In this document: piece after piece, positions 50,306 to 59,766 of the stretch | How the letters are laid out: each line of letters opens with the position of its first letter | Position numbering within the stretch: position 1 is the stretch's first letter | Source: Cytophagales bacterium | GTDB taxonomy: Bacteria; Bacteroidota; Bacteroidia; Cytophagales; 172606-1 | Direction: 5' to 3' | Assembly: GCA_030446715.1 (NCBI GenBank) | Contig: JAUJMU010000010.1 | Coordinates: 42,071 to 106,070 of the forward strand | Length of the DNA stretch: 64,000 nucleotides | Made by a program: the position numbers and the translations under genes | Notes under the pieces: generated by a model | Told to the model about the DNA's origin: nothing | The model's input: the letters and a program-made list of their open reading frames with translations, nothing else | The model's database searches: none

Positions 50306-52131
50306 ATGGACAAAAGAAGATACCAGCCGATCGGCAACTACGGCATTATCGGCAACCTGCACACGGTAGCACTGGTTTCAAGGGAAGGTTCCATTGATTT
50401 TATGTGTTTTACCCGGTTCGATTCCCCACCATCTTCGCTTCCCTGCTGGATGCAGATAAAGGCGGCTTTTTCCAGATCAGGCCGGAGGTGGAAGAAATGG
50501 ACCACAAACAACTCTACCTGCCCGATACCACGGTATTGCTTACGCGGTTTCTTTCCGAGCAGGGGGTGGCTGAAATTATTGATTTTATGCCCACCAAAAG
50601 CGAGGAAAAAAACTGTGTGCTGGTGCGCAGTGTGGTGGCGCCCCGGGGGGTGATGCCGTTCCGGATGAGTTGCACACCGCGTTTCGACTACGCCCGGGCT
50701 GGGCACACCGTCAGCGGAAATTCCTTTGAAGTCACCTTTACCAGTCTGGGGCCGGACCAGACGGCTTTCCGGCTGCTGAGCACTGTGCCGATGACAATCG
50801 AAGGCAACGACGTATTCGCCGAATTTACGATAGGAGAGAAGCAGGAAGCGCATTTTGTGCTGGAGGCCCTTTCGGCCGACGCTCCGCGGGAGGGTCGCGA
50901 AGCGCTGTCTTTTTACACAACGGCCAGCTTTCATTCCACCGTAAACTACTGGAAGGACTGGATCGGAAAATCCAAATACTCCGGACGCTGGCTGGGCATG
51001 ATAAACCGGTCCGCCTTGACGCTTAAGCTGCTCACTTCGCACCAGTTCGGGTCAGCGGTGGCGGCGGCTACCTTCGGTCTGCCGCCGGTGATTGGTGGCA
51101 GCCGCAACTGGGATTACCGCTACACCTGGATACGCGACGCCGCCTTTACCATGTATGCCTTCCTGCGGCTGGGACTGATGGAAGAAGCCGGCAGTTTTAT
51201 GGGCTGGATCGAGCAGGAACTCGACGAGATCACGGAGCAAAACGAAACCCTGCAGCTGATGTACAAGCTCGACGGCAGCTCGGAACTCGATGAGCTGACC
51301 CTGCCCCACCTGGAAGGCTACGAAAAATCGTTTCCGGTCCGGATCGGCAACGCGGCCTATTCCCAGTTTCAGCTGGATATTTACGGAGAACTGATTGATT
51401 CTATTTACCTCTACAACAAATACGGCGGTCCGGTTACCTGGGCGTTCTGGCAAAAAATTGAAAAACAGATTGAATTTGTGGTCAATAACTGGCAAAAGCC
51501 CGATCACGGCATCTGGGAGGTCCGCAACCAGGAACGGGAGTTTCTGCAATCGAGGATCATGTGCTGGGTGGCCCTTGACCGGGCGATCCGGGTGGCCGAT
51601 CAGCGGTCTTTTCCGTCGCCGGTGGACCGCTGGCGCAAGGTGAGGGACGAGATTTACCTGGATGTGTATAACAACTTCTGGAATGAAGAGCTGGGTGCAT
51701 TTGTGCAGTCCAAGGGCAGTGATGTGCTGGATGCAGCGGCCCTGCTGATGCCGCTGGTCCGGTTTATCAATCCGTACGAACCCCGCTGGCTGTCTACCCT
51801 CCAGGCAATCGAGCGGGAACTGGTCACCGATACCCTCGTGTACCGGTACCGCACCGACCGCGGCGCAACGGATGGCCTTTCCGGTGAGGAAGGCACTTTT
51901 TCGATGTGTACCTTCTGGTACGTGGAGTGCCTCGCGCGGTCCGGATATGTCGAGAAAGCGCGGTTGTACTTCGAAAAAATGCTGGGGTACGCAAATCACC
52001 TCGGTCTGTTTGCCGAGCAACTGGGTCACCGGGGCGAACACCTCGGCAACTTCCCGCAGGCATTTACCCATCTGGGCCTGATCAGCGCCGCCATCGAACT
52101 GAACCGGAAGCTGGACGAAAGGAAAACCTAA
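50306..52131 (+). CDS. GH15 glucoamylase-like glycoside hydrolase, frameshifted near the start
   Basis: Starts [18 protein letters not shown] at 50306. After [15 protein letters not shown] a base seems lost in a CCCC run near 50428; the rest, [20 protein letters not shown] to [10 protein letters not shown], is open to 52131. The repaired protein is about 609 residues: an N-terminal trehalase-like domain, then the GH15 (alpha/alpha)6 catalytic domain with [31 protein letters not shown] and [14 protein letters not shown] around the catalytic Glu. No signal peptide. It may cleave alpha-glucans or trehalose in the cytosol. Confidence 0.88.
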
Positions 52132-52159
52132 AGCAGGAGGCGGGAAAGTTTCGCCGGCA

Positions 52160-52708
52160 TTACCTTCCCCGGAAAGGAGGAAACCATCCTTTGGGCTGAG
52201 GCTTCACCTCCGGCTTATCCGGCGCGAACTGATGCCGGGTGCGCAGCACGTAATCCATTTCTGCGTTCACCGAAGCTACCGCTATCCTCGATTCGTAGAT
52301 CATCAGCAGACTGGCGTACAGCAGCAGGCCGGCCCCGCCAATGCCCAATACTACCGGAATAAAGGTGTAATCAATGCCGGATGCGGCCACCAGCCCGATG
52401 GCAACGCTGGTTGATACAAACAGGCTAAGCGTAAAATACAGACTGGAAAGGGCTGTTTGCAACAGCCGGGACCGCCGGGAAGCCTGGCCTAACTGGTCAA
52501 AGAGCATGGATTTTTCTTCCGACAGCATGACCCCGGCCGGTTTTCCGCTGGCGAGGGAAGCAAACTTTTCGGATAGGCTGCGGGTGCGGTCAATAACCCG
52601 GCCCAGCCGCTGCGAAGTAGTGGCAATCAGGGAGCCGCTGGCCAGAATCAGCACGGCTGGCGTGATCATAGCCGATAAAATGGCCATTGTCGGAGATAGT
52701 TCGTTCAT
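52160..52708 (-). CDS. DUF2721-family membrane protein
   Basis: 182 residues from MNELSPTMAILSAMITPA. N-terminal helix (SAMITPAVLILASGSLIAT), cytosolic stretch with RLGRVIDRTRSLSE, then two further helices (LSSLYFTLSLFVSTSVAIGL and FIPVVLGIGGAGLLLYASLL). DUF2721 proteins are small membrane proteins of unknown function, frequent in Bacteroidetes and cyanobacteria. It converges on the GH15 gene; only 28 bases separate the stops. Confidence 0.88.
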   Translation of the reverse strand: MNELSPTMAILSAMITPAVLILASGSLIATTSQRLGRVIDRTRSLSEKFASLASGKPAGVMLSEEKSMLFDQLGQASRRSRLLQTALSSLYFTLSLFVSTSVAIGLVAASGIDYTFIPVVLGIGGAGLLLYASLLMIYESRIAVASVNAEMDYVLRTRHQFAPDKPEVKPQPKGWFPPFRGR

Positions 52709-52852
52709 GTTTGGTTTGCAGAATGGTGAGTAGAAATAATTTTGCTTTGGATCACGGGATATCACGGGATATAATGATAGTCCTTAATTTCATAAACAAT
52801 TGCAAAGCCTGCAACGTGCAACCAATCACGGTCAACTAATCACGGACAACGC

Positions 52853-53656
52853 ATGAGAGCATTTGCGGACAAGGTAATCTGGATTACCGGCGCATCATCG
52901 GGCATTGGGGAAGCCCTTGCAATGGCCTTTGCCGCCGCCGGGGCCAGACTGGTGCTTTCCGCCCGGAGGGAAGGGGAGTTGCAGCGCGTGGCTGGTCAGA
53001 CCGGATTGCCCGGCGAACAGCTGATGATTCTGCCCATGGACATGCGGCAAAGCGAAACTTTTCCGTATCAGGTGGCTATGGTGAAAAAGAAGTTTGGCCG
53101 CGTTGATGTCATGGTCCACAATGCCGGCATCAGCCAGCGGTCACTGGCCCGGGAGACCCTGGTGGACGTAGACCGTAAACTGATGGAAGTCAACTATTTT
53201 GGCCCGGTGGCTCTCACCAAGGCTTTACTACCCCTGATGACAGCCCAGGGAGGCGGGCAACTGGTTGTGGTCAGCAGCCTCGTGGGATATTTCGGCACGC
53301 CCATGCGTTCGGCTTACGCGGCCTCCAAACACGCCCTGCATGGCTTTTTCGAAGCGCTCCGGGCCGAGGAAAACGCAAACCGTATTGCGGTCACCATCAT
53401 CTGCCCTGGCTATATCCGCACCAGCATTTCGGTCAATGCCCTGAATGAGAAGGGGGAGAAGCACAATAAAATGGATGAGGATCAGGAGAACGGCATTTCA
53501 CCGGAAGAATGCGCCGGAAAGATACTGAAGGCCATTGCCGCCGGAAAACAGGAGGCGCTGATCGGCGGCAGGGAAGTAATGGGCGTATACCTGAAACGGT
53601 TCGTTCCCGGCGTTTTCTCCCGCATGATCAAAGGGTATAACATCAAAAGCCGATAA
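52853..53656 (+). CDS. SDR-family oxidoreductase
   Basis: 267 residues. Classical short-chain dehydrogenase: MRAFADKVIWITGASSGIGEA with the glycine motif, HNAGISQRS, VVSSLVGYFG with catalytic Ser, YAASKHALHGFF with Tyr and Lys. It resembles the DHRS7/SDR-type group with a C-terminal helix AGKILKAIAAGKQEALIGG, rather than fatty-acid reductases. The substrate is not predictable. It converges on thrC with 32 bases between the stops. Confidence 0.92.
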   Translation: MRAFADKVIWITGASSGIGEALAMAFAAAGARLVLSARREGELQRVAGQTGLPGEQLMILPMDMRQSETFPYQVAMVKKKFGRVDVMVHNAGISQRSLARETLVDVDRKLMEVNYFGPVALTKALLPLMTAQGGGQLVVVSSLVGYFGTPMRSAYAASKHALHGFFEALRAEENANRIAVTIICPGYIRTSISVNALNEKGEKHNKMDEDQENGISPEECAGKILKAIAAGKQEALIGGREVMGVYLKRFVPGVFSRMIKGYNIKSR

Positions 53657-53688
53657 CAAATAGCAAATAACAGATAACAAAGAGATCT

Positions 53689-55008
53689 TCACACGGCCAC
53701 GCCCTGCTGCCGGAGCAGGAAGGCCCGGAGCTGTCCGTAATCATTGGCCATGTGGACAGAAACCTTTTCCCTTTTCAGGCAGGTTTCCAGTTGCGCCGGC
53801 ACGGGTGGTATCTGCCCCGTAGCCAGTGCCACCGCCTCCGAAAATTTGGCCGGATGGGCCGTAGCCAGAATCACCGCGTGAGTTGCCGGGTGCATCTGCC
53901 GGTAACTGGTAGCGGCAAGGTAACCTACTGCGCCATGCGGATCAATCAGGTAACCGTACTTGTCCCACACTTCCCGGATGGCTTTCTGAGTCTGTTCATC
54001 CGTAAAACTGTAGCCGCTGACCCGGGTCTGCATCCCTTCCCAGGAATGACCAAACAGACACTGCATCCGGGCAAAGTTGCTGGGATCACCCACGTCCATT
54101 GCATTGGACAGCGTAGCCACCGACGGCCGGGGCCGGAAAGTACGGGTGGTCAGGTATTCGGGTACGGTATCATTGGCATTGCTGGCGGCCAGAAAAGACT
54201 GCACCGGCAATCCGGTTTGTTCGGCCAGCAGGCCGGCTGTCAGGTTGCCGTAATTGCCGCTGGGCACCGAAAACACGACTTCCGGGTTTGGTACCCTGCC
54301 GGCCAGTTGGGCATAGGCATAAAAATAATAGAAGCTCTGCGGCAGCAGCCGGGCAAAATTGATGGAATTGGCGGAGGTCAGGTACATCTCCTCCCGCAGG
54401 GTGGCGTCAGCAAAAGCGGTCTTGACCAGGCGCTGGCAGTCATCAAAGGTGCCGTCCACTTCCAGCGAAGTCACGTTGTGGCCCAGCGTAGAAAACTGGA
54501 CTTCCTGCACCCGGCTCACTTTGCCGGAAGGGTAAAGAATAATCACTTCAATTCCCGGTACCTTGTAAAACCCCTGAGCCACGGCACTGCCCGTGTCTCC
54601 CGAAGTAGCCACTAATACGTAAACCTTCTTTTCGGTATCCTTCAGAAAATGCGCCATGATCCGCGACATGAACCGGGCCCCCACGTCCTTGAAAGCCAGC
54701 GTAGGGCCATGGAACAATTCCAGAATGTGCAGGTTGGGCTCCAGGCTCACCAGCGGAATGGGGAAGTTCAGCGCCTCCTCAATGATCTGCCCCAGCACCG
54801 GTCCCGGAATTTCCTTTTCTATAAACAGCCATGCCACGTTGCGGGCAATCTCCCGGAGGGAAAGGTCAGGAAGTGCCTGGAAAAAAGAGGCAGGCAGGGC
54901 AGGGATTTCTTCGGGCATGAACAACCCCCTGTCCTTTGCCAGACCATCAATAACGGCCTGCCGGAAATCAACGGGTAGAATTTGCTGATTGGTGCTGAAA
55001 TACTGCAT
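53689..55008 (-). CDS. thrC: Threonine synthase
   Basis: 439 residues from MQYFSTNQQILPVDF. PLP enzyme that makes threonine from O-phosphohomoserine. The PLP Lys107 is in FHGPTLAFKDVGARF; ATSGDTGSAVAQGFY binds the phosphate; VPSGNYGNLTAGLLA follows. Length and order fit the shorter form of the family. It is alone on the minus strand; no thrA or thrB is seen in the window. Cytosolic. Confidence 0.96.
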   Translation of the reverse strand: MQYFSTNQQILPVDFRQAVIDGLAKDRGLFMPEEIPALPASFFQALPDLSLREIARNVAWLFIEKEIPGPVLGQIIEEALNFPIPLVSLEPNLHILELFHGPTLAFKDVGARFMSRIMAHFLKDTEKKVYVLVATSGDTGSAVAQGFYKVPGIEVIILYPSGKVSRVQEVQFSTLGHNVTSLEVDGTFDDCQRLVKTAFADATLREEMYLTSANSINFARLLPQSFYYFYAYAQLAGRVPNPEVVFSVPSGNYGNLTAGLLAEQTGLPVQSFLAASNANDTVPEYLTTRTFRPRPSVATLSNAMDVGDPSNFARMQCLFGHSWEGMQTRVSGYSFTDEQTQKAIREVWDKYGYLIDPHGAVGYLAATSYRQMHPATHAVILATAHPAKFSEAVALATGQIPPVPAQLETCLKREKVSVHMANDYGQLRAFLLRQQGVAV

Positions 55009-55091
55009 AGTGAAAGGTCGCCCCAATAAAAAGGGCATGGAAAGGTGCAAAAGGCCGTAAGGATAACGTTTTGACCCGGAAAATCAAAACC

Positions 55092-55430
55092 TTATTTTCC
55101 GCTTGCGGACGATTCGGGGCGGGGTCCCTGCTTCCCGGGAATGTTCCGGCTCTTGGTGCGGCGCTTCTTTTTCCGCAGGTCGTAAAGGGTACGGCACCGG
55201 ACGGCCTCGCCAAATAGGACCAGCCCGGAGTTAAACGTCACCAGGCTGATGGTGCCGGCAATAAACCACCGGAAAAAGGGCTCTCCCGAGTGCATCAGAT
55301 GGTTTGCCGTACCAAACAGGCACAGCCCCATGCCCGTCAGAATCAAACCGGTCGGTGCAAAGATCTGCCACCGCTTGTACAGCGACCACTTGGTTTTGAC
55401 GACGGGCTGAGGCGGCACGGGCAGATTCAT
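55092..55430 (-). CDS. Small membrane protein, two helices
   Basis: 112 residues with two predicted membrane helices (APTGLILTGMGLCLFGTANH and FRWFIAGTISLVTFNSGLVL) and a strongly basic C-terminus (DLRKKKRRTKSRN). The N-terminus is Pro-rich. No family is recognised. The basic tail implies a cytosolic C-terminus by the positive-inside rule. It lies between thrC and the HDAC-like gene on the same strand; function unknown. Confidence 0.7.
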   Translation of the reverse strand: MNLPVPPQPVVKTKWSLYKRWQIFAPTGLILTGMGLCLFGTANHLMHSGEPFFRWFIAGTISLVTFNSGLVLFGEAVRCRTLYDLRKKKRRTKSRNIPGKQGPRPESSASGK

Positions 55431-55517
55431 AACTATTCTGAAAATGAGCAGAAAAAATCACTGCCCGCAAGTATAAGCCCTCTTTCCAAACCAGACAAAG
55501 AGCAGTCCGGAAAAGCG

Positions 55518-56420
55518 TTAAAAAAAGATTTCGCGGGCCAGCCGGTAGGTATTGGCGTGGGCCTCTACAATATCGGCAACCCGCCGGGAGTAGCCGCCGC
55601 CCATGCTGGCCACCACTGGTATTTTGTGCCGGCGGCACCCCTCAAACACCAGCCGGTCCCGTTCCCGGCAACCGGCCACGGTCATGGCCAGCCGGCCCAG
55701 CTTATCGCTGGCCAGTACATCCACCCCCGACTGGAAAAAGATAAAACCTGGTTCGTGCGCGTCAATCAGCGCGGGCAGCGTTTCGCCGAGCCGGTGCAGG
55801 TAGGTTTTGTCGTCGGTGCCGTCGGGCAGCGGAATATCCAGATCCGACTGCTCCTTGTGCAGGGGATAGTTTTTCTCGCCGTGCATGCTGAAAGTAAACA
55901 CCCGCGGCTCATTGCGGAAGATTTCCGCCGTCCCGTTGCCCTGGTGTACGTCCAGGTCTACCACCAGTACTTTCTGCACCAGATTCTTTTCCAGCAGGTA
56001 GTTGGCCGCAATGGCAATGTCGTTGAGCAGGCAGAATCCTTCGCCGCGGTCGGTAAAGGCGTGGTGGGTGCCCCCGGCAATGTTCATGGCAGCCCCGCTT
56101 TCCAGCGCATAAAGTGCCGCCTGTACGGTTCCGTCGGCAATCACGGTTTCGCGGTGTACCAGTCCGGCCGACAGCGGAAAGCCGGTTCTCCGGACCTCGC
56201 GGGGAGTCAGTTGCAGGGTACTGAGGCGGTGCCAGTAACCGGCAGTATGGGTGTTGGTGATGTATTTTTCCTTCAGTGGTTCGGGGGCAAAAAAATTATC
56301 CTCCGTAACCGTCCCTTCGTAGAGCAGCTGTTCGGGCAGAAGGGTGTATTTGTCCATCGGGAAACGGTGTCCTTCCGGTAAAGGATGCGCATAAACGGGA
56401 GACCAGGCGATTTTCAGCAT
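55518..56420 (-). CDS. Histone-deacetylase-family protein (bacterial HDAC/amidohydrolase)
   Basis: 300 residues. Zinc-dependent deacetylase fold: AHPLPEGHRFPMDKY at the start, IAGGTHHAFTDRGEGFCLLN with the His pair (119, 120) that acts in catalysis, VVDLDVHQGNGTAEIF with zinc ligands Asp157 and His159, and FFQSGVDVLASDKLGRL with the third Asp. Bacterial members deacetylate polyamines, acetoin pathway proteins or unknown substrates. Cytosolic. The call is secure; the substrate is not. Confidence 0.93.
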   Translation of the reverse strand: MLKIAWSPVYAHPLPEGHRFPMDKYTLLPEQLLYEGTVTEDNFFAPEPLKEKYITNTHTAGYWHRLSTLQLTPREVRRTGFPLSAGLVHRETVIADGTVQAALYALESGAAMNIAGGTHHAFTDRGEGFCLLNDIAIAANYLLEKNLVQKVLVVDLDVHQGNGTAEIFRNEPRVFTFSMHGEKNYPLHKEQSDLDIPLPDGTDDKTYLHRLGETLPALIDAHEPGFIFFQSGVDVLASDKLGRLAMTVAGCRERDRLVFEGCRRHKIPVVASMGGGYSRRVADIVEAHANTYRLAREIFF

Positions 56421-56476
56421 AAAGCGTAATTACCGCCCTTTAACCCGTTTTGTCATTCTTTTGTTTGTCAGGGCGG

Positions 56477-56926
56477 TTATACCTGGGAGTAGTCTCCCTT
56501 CCACTGCCGGATTTTCTTCTTGATCTGGCGGGAGGATAACTTTTCCTCAGCAGCCCGCTCAGTCAGCGCAAGAAATTCGGCGTCACTGGCAAACCGCAAA
56601 GCCCGCATCTGCTTGATATTCAGCTTGGCTTCCAGTCCGTTAAATGTCTGGCCCGATAGGGTAAAGTACCGCTGGCGGAGTTCCAGCCGGATGGTGCGGT
56701 CCTGAAGCCGCAGGTCGTTGAGGCGGAGTACAATTACGGTAAGCGGCAGAATCAGACCCGGCATCAGGTTGAAGCCGGCCTGAGCCCAGTTTTTTTCCAC
56801 AATACCAGTCTGGTAAAAAAAGTAAACTGCAAGCGCAAGGTAGGCAAGGCTGAGCGGCAGCAGGAGGTAGTGGTAAATCGGTTCGGTGCGGCGGTGGTTG
56901 TAATAACCCTGGGCTCTTCTGGGCAT
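56477..56926 (-). CDS. DUF6526-like membrane protein
   Basis: 149 residues from MPRRAQGYYNHRRTEPIYHY; frames further upstream lack resemblance. Two membrane helices (YLLLPLSLAYLALAVYFFYQ and AGFNLMPGLILPLTVIVLRL) are followed by a cytosolic helical region (RLQDRTIRLELRQRYFTLSG) and a C-terminal AAEEKLSSRQIKKKIRQWKG. This is the layout of a Bacteroidetes family of unknown role, DUF6526. It is divergent from yajQ. Confidence 0.8.
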   Translation of the reverse strand: MPRRAQGYYNHRRTEPIYHYLLLPLSLAYLALAVYFFYQTGIVEKNWAQAGFNLMPGLILPLTVIVLRLNDLRLQDRTIRLELRQRYFTLSGQTFNGLEAKLNIKQMRALRFASDAEFLALTERAAEEKLSSRQIKKKIRQWKGDYSQV

Positions 56927-57079
56927 TCCCTTTGCGGTTACGTAATCGGGTAATTTAAATTCTTTGTAATATGCATTTGCCTCTTTTTCGACGGATATGC
57001 ACTTTTTCCCGATAAATAATGCATCGGGGTAAACTCGTTTTTTACTCGTTTTGTTTCTGAACCTCAAACCTTTACATCT

Positions 57080-57571
57080 ATGCCATCATTCGACATCGTA
57101 AACAAGATCGATGCGCAGACGCTGGACAATGCCATCAACAATGCTAAAAAGGAAATACTGAACCGGTTCGATTTCCGCGACTCCAGATCCACAGTTGAGC
57201 TGGATAAGAAAACGTCCACCATTCAGATCGTGACGGAAAATGATATGCGCGTCCGGGCCATTCAGGATACGATTATTACCCGCATGGCCAAGCAGGGACT
57301 GGATGCCAAAGCGCTGGATATGGGCGAGGAGCAGTATGCTTCCGGAAACATGGTCCGCAAAGACATCAAGGTGCGGGAGGGAATTGACAAGGAAGTAGCC
57401 AAAAAAATTGTGAAGATCATCAAGGATGCCAACCTGAAAGTGCAGGCCGCCATCATGGACGATCAGGTGCGGGTCACCGGCAAGAAAATTGACGACCTGC
57501 AGACAGCCATTGCCCACCTCCGCTCCGCCGACATTGGGCTGCCTTTGCAGTTTGTGAATATGAAAAGCTGA
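57080..57571 (+). CDS. yajQ: YajQ-family nucleotide-binding protein
   Basis: 163 residues beginning MPSFDIVNKIDAQTLDNAIN. The two-domain RNA-recognition-like fold is clear: RFDFRDSRSTVELDKKTSTI, MRVRAIQDTIITRMAKQGLD, then VAKKIVKIIKDANLKVQAAI and VRVTGKKIDDLQTAIAHLRS. In Xanthomonas the family binds cyclic di-GMP; in others it is reported to bind RNA or GTP. Length normal. Cytosolic. The TetR-like and AarF genes follow on the same strand. Confidence 0.95.
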   Translation: MPSFDIVNKIDAQTLDNAINNAKKEILNRFDFRDSRSTVELDKKTSTIQIVTENDMRVRAIQDTIITRMAKQGLDAKALDMGEEQYASGNMVRKDIKVREGIDKEVAKKIVKIIKDANLKVQAAIMDDQVRVTGKKIDDLQTAIAHLRSADIGLPLQFVNMKS

Positions 57572-57626
57572 GTTTTCAATTGTCAGTTTATCAAAACTCT
57601 TTGCTGCCGTTTATGGTTAATCTGAT

Positions 57627-58274
57627 ATGGAAACGCAAATGACCGGTACCCGCGAAAAGATAAAAAAAGCTTATGTGGAGTACGTGCTGACGAAAGGCGT
57701 TCAGCCGCCTTCACCATATCTGCTGTCCCAGCTGCTGGAGATCAGTGAATCAGACTTTTACGCCGAATTCAACTCGCTGGAAGCCGTTCAGGCTGATCTC
57801 TGGCTTGGCTTCTTTGAAGAGGCAAGGGCCAAAACGGAAGCGCAGGAAGTGTATCCGGGTTATTCGGTGCGCGAAAAATTATTGTCCTTTTATTTTACCT
57901 GGATCGAAGTACTCAAGCGCAACCGCAGCTTTGTTCTTTTTGCCGCTAAAGGCCTGCGTCAGGGCGATGCCGCCAATGCGCAGCTGAGGCCTTTCCGCAG
58001 TGCCTTCAGGGATTTTGTGGGTGAACTGCTGCGCGAAGGAAGGAGCACCGGTGAAGTAGCAAGCCGTCCGCTGGTGATGGACCGGTACGCGGATGGTTTC
58101 TGGGTGCAGGCAGCATTTGTGCTCAACTTTTTCGTAAAGGACGGAAGCCGGGGCTTCGAGCAGACCGACGCTGCCATCGAAAAAGCCGTCAATACTTCCT
58201 TCGACCTTGTAGGGCCGTCGGCGGTAGATTCCATCCTTGATTTTGCCAAATTCCTGTACCAGAACCGCAATTGA
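57627..58274 (+). CDS. TetR-family transcriptional regulator
   Basis: 215 residues. The N-terminal TetR helix-turn-helix (TGTREKIKKAYVEYVLTKGV, then LLSQLLEISESDFYAEFNSL) is somewhat divergent; a long helical ligand-binding domain follows (LLSFYFTWIEVLKRNRSFVL, FVGELLREGRSTGEVASRPL). It probably represses a small regulon. It lies 45 bases upstream of an AarF-type kinase gene in the same direction; the two could be co-transcribed and the regulator may control the kinase. Two ATGs (57627, 57639) are possible starts. Confidence 0.85.
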   Translation: METQMTGTREKIKKAYVEYVLTKGVQPPSPYLLSQLLEISESDFYAEFNSLEAVQADLWLGFFEEARAKTEAQEVYPGYSVREKLLSFYFTWIEVLKRNRSFVLFAAKGLRQGDAANAQLRPFRSAFRDFVGELLREGRSTGEVASRPLVMDRYADGFWVQAAFVLNFFVKDGSRGFEQTDAAIEKAVNTSFDLVGPSAVDSILDFAKFLYQNRN

Positions 58275-58319
58275 GTATCAGGACATAAGTATTTAATACT
58301 GAGACAGGAGCTATTCCGT

Positions 58320-59651
58320 ATGAAATATCAAAATAACATTCCTTCAACCAAGGTTGAACGGGCCTCCAAGTTTGTGAAGACTGGTTTTAAGGTGGGAGGG
58401 AACTATATCAGGCATTACGCCAAAAAGGCATTTGATTCCAGCCTCACGAGGGAAGATCTCCACGAAGACAACGCTGCCGATATTTATTCGGCGCTGAGTG
58501 AACTGAAAGGCAGTGCCCTCAAGGTCGCCCAGATGATGAGCATGGACCGCAACCTGCTGCCCCGGGCCTACACCGAAAGGTTTGCCATGGCGCAGTACAG
58601 TGCCCCGCCCTTGTCGGGTCCGCTGGTGGTGAAGACTTTTACCAGCTACTTCGGCAAAACGCCCCAGCAGATGTTTGATACCTTCAGCATGAACGCCGTG
58701 AACGCTGCCTCCATCGGGCAGGTGCACGTGGCAACGAAGGATGGTAAAAAGCTGGCCGTCAAGATTCAGTACCCCGGCGTGGCCCAGAGTGTGCGGTCTG
58801 ATCTCAAAATGGTAAAGCCTTTCGCCGTGGCTCTCATGAACCTCAATGAGAAGGACATCGACAAGTACATGGATGAGGTCGAGACCAAGCTGCTTGAGGA
58901 AACCGACTACCGGCTCGAACTACGCCGTTCGCAGGAAATATCGGCTGCCTGCGCCCACATCGGGGGCCTTCGCTTTTCACACTATTACCCCGGGTATTCT
59001 TCCGAACGGGTACTGACCATGGATTGGGTGGAAGGCAAACACCTCGATGAGTTTCTGAAAACCAACCCTTCTCAGGAAGTCCGGGATAAGATCGGCCAGG
59101 CACTGTGGGACTTCTACGATTTTCAGGTTCACACCCTCCGGAAGGTACACGCTGATCCGCACCCGGGAAATTTTCTCATGCAGCCGGATGGTACCATGGG
59201 CGTCATTGATTTCGGATGCGTGAAAGATATTCCGGAAAACTACTATGTAAATTATTTCACGCTCATCAACCCTGATATTCTCTCAGATCCGGCGCTTACG
59301 GAGCAAACCTTCTTCGGGCTTGAGTTTCTGCACGATGGAGATACCCGGGAAGAGCGACAATTTTACATTGAGCTTTTCCGGGAGATGATTGTCCTGCTCG
59401 GCAAGCCCTTCCACGAGGAGGTCTTTGACTTCGGCAACCAGGCCTATTTTGACCGGGTATTCGAATACGCAGACCGGTTGTCGAAAATGAAGGAGCTGCG
59501 GGAGTCAAGGGTAGCCCGGGGCTCTAAAGATGCCCTGTACATCAACCGTACCTATTATGGCCTTTACGCCCTGCTCAATCAGCTGGGTGCCCGGGTGCGT
59601 ACCAGCAGCCCCGGCTGGATATGGCAGCTTCAGGCAGGAATTGAGAAATAA
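58320..59651 (+). CDS. AarF/ABC1/UbiB-type kinase-like protein
   Basis: 443 residues. Atypical kinase fold: ALSELKGSALKVAQMMSMD holds the KxGQ-like motif (here LKVAQMM), NAASIGQVHVATKDGKKLAV contains the nucleotide-binding AxIGQVH, and DPHPGNFLMQPDGTMGVIDF the catalytic and metal-binding Asp residues. In E. coli UbiB supports ubiquinone synthesis; ABC1 proteins in other species are linked to coenzyme Q or lipid homeostasis. No membrane helix is clear. The pairing with an upstream TetR-like gene suggests specific control. Confidence 0.92.
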   Translation: MKYQNNIPSTKVERASKFVKTGFKVGGNYIRHYAKKAFDSSLTREDLHEDNAADIYSALSELKGSALKVAQMMSMDRNLLPRAYTERFAMAQYSAPPLSGPLVVKTFTSYFGKTPQQMFDTFSMNAVNAASIGQVHVATKDGKKLAVKIQYPGVAQSVRSDLKMVKPFAVALMNLNEKDIDKYMDEVETKLLEETDYRLELRRSQEISAACAHIGGLRFSHYYPGYSSERVLTMDWVEGKHLDEFLKTNPSQEVRDKIGQALWDFYDFQVHTLRKVHADPHPGNFLMQPDGTMGVIDFGCVKDIPENYYVNYFTLINPDILSDPALTEQTFFGLEFLHDGDTREERQFYIELFREMIVLLGKPFHEEVFDFGNQAYFDRVFEYADRLSKMKELRESRVARGSKDALYINRTYYGLYALLNQLGARVRTSSPGWIWQLQAGIEK

Positions 59652-59766
59652 AAAGCCGGGGCCGGCACTCAGCACCAGCCTTAAGTAGCTGCGAAATAAG
59701 AACGGGAGACAAAAGAGCCTGTGCTCTCTGGTCTCCCGCAGGTAGCTGATGGGAAAGTATTGCCTG

